NCBI GenBank assembly: GCA_021781185.1
Contig: JAJXXI010000105.1
Span: 1 to 9,267 of the forward strand
Direction: 5' to 3'
Length of the DNA stretch: 9,267 bases
From: a bacterium
GTDB lineage: Bacteria > Verrucomicrobiota > Verrucomicrobiia > Limisphaerales > UBA11358
Below the pieces are notes generated by a model. It made no database searches. It was not told the origin of the DNA and saw nothing but the letters and a program-made list of their open reading frames with translations. Below, piece after piece: positions 6,148-9,267 of the stretch. Both the position numbers and the translations under genes were made by a program. How positions within the stretch are numbered: position 1 is the stretch's first letter; every line of letters starts with the position of its first letter.

Positions 6148-6489
6148 TTAATCCTCCTCGGGAATGACATGGGTGCTGGCGATCTCCACTTCGACCCCTT
6201 TCCGCTTCAGGTCAACCGCTTTGCTTTTGAGAATTTCGGCGATTTGCGGGGAGACCCAGCGTCCGCCGTCTCTGGTTGTTTTCGGCTTGGGCTTGACCCG
6301 GAAACGGCCCGTGGGGTCGCGCTCAAGAATGCCGCGTTCGGTCATCATGACCAGGCGCGGAATGGCCCATTCCGGCTCCTCGTGGTAACGCCGTTTTCCG
6401 ACCGCCCGCCGGCAAATTTCGCGCGCGCCCACGAATTCTTTGCCCCAGGTTTTGAGATATTCGTAAATCGCGCGCTCGTCGGCATCCAT
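6148..6489 (-). CDS. Small conserved-looking protein with winged-helix-like N-terminus
   Basis: A 113-residue protein of unknown function. Residues 1-60 (DERAIYEYLKTWGKEFVGAREICRRAVGKRR ... IPRLVMMTERGILERDPTGRFRV, given here in parts) have the rhythm of a winged helix: an N-terminal helix, a short helix-turn-helix, then a Gly-Ile-Leu-Glu strand and a wing ending in GRFRV. Residues 65-113 are basic and then acidic, with a helix SPQIAEILKSKAVDLKRKG and an acidic end (PEED). No membrane segment or signal peptide is present. It heads the reverse-strand run, 11 bp before the EamA gene, and is divergent from scpA across 107 bp, so a DNA-binding or local regulatory role is conceivable but not shown. 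The ATG at 6489 is the longest start and lacks a clear ribosome binding site. That it is a real gene rests on protein-like composition and tight spacing. Confidence 0.72.
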   Translation of the reverse strand: MDADERAIYEYLKTWGKEFVGAREICRRAVGKRRYHEEPEWAIPRLVMMTERGILERDPTGRFRVKPKPKTTRDGGRWVSPQIAEILKSKAVDLKRKGVEVEIASTHVIPEED

Positions 6490-6554
6490 GGCCGCATCGT
6501 GTCCGAAAGACCCGCCCGCGTCGAGTTATTAGCTGGGCTGGCGGCGATCCTGCA

Positions 6555-6583
6555 TTGCCAAGCCCCCGGCTTCAATCTACGCT
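6555..6583 (+). promoter_or_regulatory. Candidate promoter for scpAB
   Basis: TTGCCA (6555-6560, five of six of TTGACA) and TACGCT (6578-6583, with only the T, A and final T of the -10 consensus) are 17 bases apart. The scpA ATG follows 13 bases after the -10, giving a leader of only about 6 bases. That fits the lack of a Shine-Dalgarno site before scpA. The weak -10 keeps confidence low. Confidence 0.28.
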
Positions 6584-6596
6584 TTGGCCCCGTTTC

Positions 6597-7565
6597 ATGT
6601 CGGATTATAAAGTCCAGTTTGAGGTCTTTGAAGGCCCGCTCGACCTGCTTCTGTATCTCATCAAGAAGGAGGAGGTGGACATCTATGAGGTCAATCTCAC
6701 CAAGCTCGCCACCCAGTTCCTTGAATACGTGGACCTGATGCGCCAGTTCGACCTGGAAGTCGCCGGCGAATTCCTCGTGATGGCCTCCACGCTCATGTAT
6801 ATCAAGAGCCGCGAACTGCTCCCGGTGGAACAGCAGGTGCAGGTCGAACCCGAGGAGGAGGGCGAAGATCCGCGCTGGGAACTCATTCGCCAACTGGTCG
6901 AATACAAAAAGTTCAAAGACGCCGCCGCGAAGTTGCAGACCTTGGAGGAACGCCAGGAAAACATTTACCCGCGCATCCCTGGAAAAATCGAGTTTGCTGT
7001 TGAAACGGAGACAAAAAAGCCGGACGTGGGGATCTTCGACCTGCTCAACGCCGTCAATGCCGTGCTGCTGCGCTTCGTGGAGAAGACGGCCGGCACGCGC
7101 GAGATTTACGAGGAAAAATGGTCTGTCGCCGGCAAGATTGAATTCGTCCTCGCCATCATCGCCGAACGTGGCGCGGTGAAATTTTCCGAGTTGTTCGCAC
7201 AGGCCGCCAATCGCGCGGAAGTCGTCTGCACCTTTCTCGCCCTGCTGGAGCTGATCCGCCTCAAGCAACTGGCCTGTGTTCAGCCGGAGCCGTTTGCGGA
7301 AATCGAGATCAGCCGGGCGGTTGCCCCAGTCGTTCCCGCGCCAGAACCCGAACCTGCCTCTGCACCGGCCGAAACTCCGGCGGCAGAAGAATCCACCACC
7401 GCGCCAGTGGTGACTCCGGATGCTGCTGCGCCCGCACCTGAAGCGGATGCCGCCATGCCGCCGACCGAGGCAGTCGCGACCAATACCGGCGAGGAAGATG
7501 TGGAGGATGAGTTTGATGAGGACGATGAGGACAGCGAAGACGATGATGAGCAAAAATCAAAGTAA
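6597..7565 (+). CDS. scpA: Segregation and condensation protein A (kleisin ScpA)
   Basis: The kleisin subunit that bridges the two SMC heads and recruits ScpB, acting in chromosome compaction and segregation. The N-terminal domain opens YKVQFEVFEGPLDLLLYLIK (residues 4-23), the family hallmark, with EEVDIYEVNLTKLATQFLEY and MASTLMYIKSRELLP following. The central part includes PRWELIRQLVEYKKFKDAA. The C-terminal winged helix, which binds the SMC cap, is about residues 180-235. Then comes an unusual 85-90 residue Ala/Pro/Glu-rich extension ending in a strongly acidic tail (298-322), making the protein 322 residues, longer than the roughly 250 common in the family. I chose ATG 6597 because the family start motif begins three codons later; an in-frame TTG at 6555 would add 14 non-conserved residues. 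scpB follows 8 bp downstream. Confidence 0.95.
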   Translation: MSDYKVQFEVFEGPLDLLLYLIKKEEVDIYEVNLTKLATQFLEYVDLMRQFDLEVAGEFLVMASTLMYIKSRELLPVEQQVQVEPEEEGEDPRWELIRQLVEYKKFKDAAAKLQTLEERQENIYPRIPGKIEFAVETETKKPDVGIFDLLNAVNAVLLRFVEKTAGTREIYEEKWSVAGKIEFVLAIIAERGAVKFSELFAQAANRAEVVCTFLALLELIRLKQLACVQPEPFAEIEISRAVAPVVPAPEPEPASAPAETPAAEESTTAPVVTPDAAAPAPEADAAMPPTEAVATNTGEEDVEDEFDEDDEDSEDDDEQKSK

Positions 7566-7573
7566 CTATTAAA

Positions 7574-8323
7574 ATGGAACTGAAATTCATCCTAGAATCG
7601 CTGCTCTTCTCCGCGCAAAAGCCGATGAGCGTGAAGGAGCTTCGCGATGTGCTCGCCAACGCCGCCGGCGAGGAAAATGCCGGCGAAACGGTCAAATCGC
7701 TCAAGAAAGCCAAGGAAGACGATCTGGTGGCCGCGCTGGAACAACTCGCCGCCGAACACGAAGCCGCCGCGCGCAGCTACCGGCTGACGTGTGTTGCTGG
7801 TTCATGGCAATTCGTCTCGCAGCCGGAATTTTCGCCGTGGCTCAAAGCGCTCGTTGGCGTCAAGAATCGCCCCTCCCGGCTCTCGCAAGCCGCGCTGGAA
7901 ACCCTCGCCATCATCGCGTATCGCCAGCCGGTCACCCGTGCCGAGGTGGAGCAGGTCCGCGGCGTGAACGTGGACGGCACCATGCAGACGCTGCTGGAAC
8001 GCAGTCTGGTGGAACAGAGCGGACGCGCCGAAGTGGTCGGCCGCCCGGCGCTTTACAGCACCACGCCATTATTTCTTGAATACTTTGGCCTGCGCGGTTT
8101 GGAAGATTTGCCCGCCGCCGATGAGCTGCGCCGCATTCCGGTGGAACATCCCCCGGCTCCGATCACGGTGGATCCGGGCCTGGCCACGGCCGTTCCGGAA
8201 CAGCTCAAGCTCGTGGAATCCGCTCCGGCTCCGACAGAGCCTGTTCCAACTCCGGCAGAATCCGCGCCAGCCGAGGATGCCTCTCCTGCGGCAGAAGAAC
8301 CTCCGGCCGACGTAAACGATTGA
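7574..8323 (+). CDS. scpB: Segregation and condensation protein B (ScpB)
   Basis: Partner of ScpA in the SMC-ScpAB condensin; ScpB dimers bind the central part of the kleisin. The 249 residues open with MELKFILESLLFSAQKPMSV, the typical first winged helix. The second domain carries the most conserved segment, SRLSQAALETLAIIAYRQPVTRAEVEQVRGVNVDGTM (residues about 101-137, read in parts). It is followed by LLERSLVEQSGRAEVVGRPALYSTTPLFLEYFGL, the family C-terminal core. From about residue 183 the protein continues as an Ala/Pro/Glu-rich tail (PAPTEPVPTPAESAPAEDA and similar) that is not part of the fold. It is translated 8 bp after the scpA stop with no clear ribosome binding site, so it is probably coupled. 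Its TGA lies inside the left arm of an 11-bp perfect inverted repeat. Confidence 0.95.
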   Translation: MELKFILESLLFSAQKPMSVKELRDVLANAAGEENAGETVKSLKKAKEDDLVAALEQLAAEHEAAARSYRLTCVAGSWQFVSQPEFSPWLKALVGVKNRPSRLSQAALETLAIIAYRQPVTRAEVEQVRGVNVDGTMQTLLERSLVEQSGRAEVVGRPALYSTTPLFLEYFGLRGLEDLPAADELRRIPVEHPPAPITVDPGLATAVPEQLKLVESAPAPTEPVPTPAESAPAEDASPAAEEPPADVND

Positions 8324-8365
8324 TTTTATTGCCGGATGTCCGCATTGAACCACAAAAATCAATCG
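8317..8365. repeat. Perfect 11-bp inverted repeat across the scpB stop codon
   Basis: CGATTGATTTT (8317-8327) and AAAATCAATCG (8355-8365) are perfect reverse complements separated by 27 bases. The left arm contains the scpB TGA (8321-8323). There is no run of T directly after the right arm, so it is not a canonical intrinsic terminator; it may protect the scpAB mRNA 3' end or be an old element end. A small CGGA/TCCG hairpin lies in the loop. Confidence 0.6.
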
Positions 8366-8682
8366 GGTGGGAGGGCTTTTTGCCGCCCCGGTCGGTCTAT
8401 TTCAAGTGAAGGGTTTCATTTCATTTTTCTCAAAAGCAGTTTTTGTCTTTTTTCCGGTCCGCGTCTTCGTCCGCAGTGCGTTGGAGTTTGGCTCCAAGCC
8501 CGGCCGCCTATCCGCACGTCAATTGGGGACTGATTGCCACAAAACCTTTGCGCTCACTTGAGGCGGACGAAGCGAGTCGGCTCATTCCTTACAATGGGAA
8601 CCGACGCCTGTTCCCAAGGGGTCGTGCGAGCGCGACGCCGCTCCGTAAAGTCAGTTGGTCATCTGGCAAACAGGGGTGGTTT
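8366..8682. other. Gene-free accessory stretch with small hairpins
   Basis: No credible gene on either strand. Besides the weak T-rich stem at 8431-8453 it holds two perfect short hairpins: TTGGAG/CTCCAA (8481-8486 and 8492-8497, 5-nt loop) and TGGGAAC/GTTCCCA (8595-8601 and 8610-8616, 8-nt loop). The GC-rich tract at 8560-8640 looks like a dispersed intergenic repeat, but I cannot show copies elsewhere from this window. It lies downstream of the transposase remnant and could include the non-coding end of that element. Confidence 0.4.
8431..8453 (+). terminator. Weak candidate terminator after scpAB
   Basis: CAAAA (8431-8435) can pair with TTTTG (8441-8445), and a T-rich run (8446-8453, one C) follows. 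The stem is short and contains a single GC pair, so termination would be weak. It is the only stem followed by a T-run downstream of scpB. Confidence 0.22.
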
Positions 8683-8915
8683 TCAGTCGGCCAGCTTCAA
8701 TCCGAGTTTTTCCGCCGTGGTCTGACCGGTGCATAGCCCGCCACCAGTCCACGCCAAAGCTGCGGGCCAGCGCCACGATCAGTTGTTGGCGCCGGCCCGC
8801 GCCGAGCTTGGGGTTGAGGAACTGGTCCCGCCACTTTTGCACAGCCAGCAGTCGGGCTGGAAGCAAACCAGCCGCCAGGCCCCGCCACACAATGCTCACC
8901 CGTTCGCAGGTTGCG
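8683..8915 (-). pseudogene. Decayed IS110-like transposase, C-terminal remnant with frameshifts
   Basis: On the reverse strand homology can be followed only by changing frame. NLRT (near 8905-8915) and then AWRLVCFQPDCW (about 8843-8880) lie in one pair of frames. VQKWRDQFLNPKLGAGRRQQ and LIVALARSFGVDWWR follow in another (about 8742-8845). LCTGQTTAEKLGLKLAD and a TGA stop (8683-8685) follow in a third. The arrangement 'alternating basic linker, ALAR..VDWWR, TGQTTAEKLGL, stop' is what I recognise from the C-terminal end of IS110/IS116-type transposases; family assignment is from memory, not from a search. The last shift is explained by one extra base in the CCC run at 8737-8739. The N-terminal catalytic half is absent. 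At least three disruptions make it non-functional. Confidence 0.6.
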
Positions 8916-9167
8916 CCCAACACTTTCAGCCGGCTGGTCAATCAGTTTGAAATGCTCAAGCCCATCAGGACAGCGCCAATAAACACCGATTGGCTTTCGC
9001 CAAGGCCCAGCCAATGAAATGGGGCAGGCCGACACGCTCTACGGGCCGCACGTCCACCTCAACGGCACGCAGGTGCAAACCCTCCGATACAAGTTTGAAG
9101 TTTGTTTGACGGATTATTAGAAAGCAGAGGAAGTGTTTAATTTGCAGCCATTTCCTGAAGAAATAGC
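8916..9167. other. Gene-free stretch between transposase remnant and tRNA-Ala
   Basis: About 250 bases with no supportable gene. A further, very diverged part of the transposase remnant may extend to about 9000 on the reverse strand, but I could not align it convincingly. A 5-bp ATTTC/GAAAT hairpin (9150-9164) lies just downstream of the tRNA-Ala 3' end without a T-run on the tRNA strand, so it is at best a weak tRNA terminator. Confidence 0.4.
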
Positions 9168-9243
9168 TGGTGGAGCCTAGGGGGTTCGAACCCCTGACCT
9201 TCTCATTGCGAACGAGACGCTCTACCAACTGAGCTAAGACCCC
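9168..9243 (-). tRNA. tRNA-Ala (anticodon CGC), CCA encoded
   Basis: Complete 76-nt cloverleaf on the reverse strand. The acceptor is GGGGTCT/AGGCTCC with the G3-U70 wobble pair that marks alanine tRNAs. The D-arm is GCTC...GAGC, the anticodon stem TCTCG/TGAGA around loop TTCGCAA (anticodon CGC, decoding GCG), and the T-arm AGGGG-TTCGAAC-CCCCT. The discriminator is A73 and the CCA is encoded. The U5-G68 and G31-U39 wobbles do not disrupt the fold. Its promoter would lie mostly beyond the right edge; GATTAT (9258-9253 on the reverse strand) is a possible -10. Confidence 0.95.
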
Positions 9244-9267
9244 ATCCACTAAATAATCAGTTACTTA

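Noticed and set aside
6345..7553. 402-codon reverse-strand open frame opposite scpA
   Set aside because: Its low-complexity GRRHGG-type and Phe/Leu/Asp-rich translation is what the complement of scpA and its acidic tail produces; scpA is unmistakable on the other strand.
8336..8736. Several overlapping short forward frames after scpB
   Set aside because: Arg/Ser/Pro-rich, mutually overlapping in three frames, no start signals and no recognisable domain.
9016..9117. Short forward frame starting MGQADTLYGPHVHLNG
   Set aside because: About 34 codons with no recognised family, no ribosome binding site, and inside a decayed region.
8965..9249. 94-codon reverse frame beginning MDGVLAQLVERLVRNEK
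   Set aside because: The start is a translated tRNA-Ala gene (the VRGSNPLGST string is a common false protein from tRNAs), and the rest lacks coding character.
1..9267. CRISPR array, rRNA, riboswitch or replication origin
   Set aside because: No regularly spaced repeats, rRNA segments, known aptamer cores or DnaA-box clusters were seen on either strand.

Overview
The window (9,267 bp) reads as a chromosomal segment of a Gram-negative-type bacterium, most likely a Verrucomicrobiota member of the Pedosphaera/Limisphaerales kind. That placement is inference: it rests on the look of the proteins (HemY-type oxidase plus Cys-rich ferrochelatase, long-tailed ScpA/ScpB, an FHA plus zinc-cysteine protein), mixed moderate-high GC, and many genes without a clear Shine-Dalgarno site. 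No 16S or other decisive marker is present.

Layout. 1-533 (minus): 5' part of pgm (phosphoglucomutase), running off the left edge, 50 bp downstream of a tRNA-Thr(UGU) gene (584-658, minus). 659-948: gene-free. 949-1026: a stub carrying a second, diverged copy of the first codons of hemG. 1033-1565: a DUF433/DUF5615 toxin-antitoxin pair. 1562-2959: intact hemG. 3035-4048: hemH. The three genes antitoxin, toxin and hemG are chained by two ATGA stop/start overlaps, and hemH follows 75 bp later, so two late heme-synthesis genes lie downstream of a toxin-antitoxin promoter. 4124-6489 (minus, convergent to hemH): in transcription order a small winged-helix-like protein, an EamA transporter, a thioredoxin-like [2Fe-2S] ferredoxin and an FHA/zinc-cysteine protein. 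6597-8323 (plus, divergent): scpA and scpB, the kleisin and its partner in the SMC condensin. 8324-9167: gene-free accessory stretch with an 11-bp perfect inverted repeat across the scpB stop, small hairpins, and a frameshifted remnant of an IS110-like transposase. 9168-9243 (minus): tRNA-Ala(CGC).

The most notable structure is at 949-1612. A promoter/antitoxin/toxin cassette is bracketed by two diverged direct copies of hemG codons 4-17 (36 of 42 bases identical, counted by eye). Nearly all differences are synonymous, so the upstream stub looks like the start of a once-functional hemG allele rather than a drifting duplicate. The simplest reading is recombination of an incoming 'toxin-antitoxin + hemG start' into a resident hemG. 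This left the old start behind and placed heme genes under toxin-antitoxin control. No wholly new biological system is evident; the rest is mostly housekeeping.
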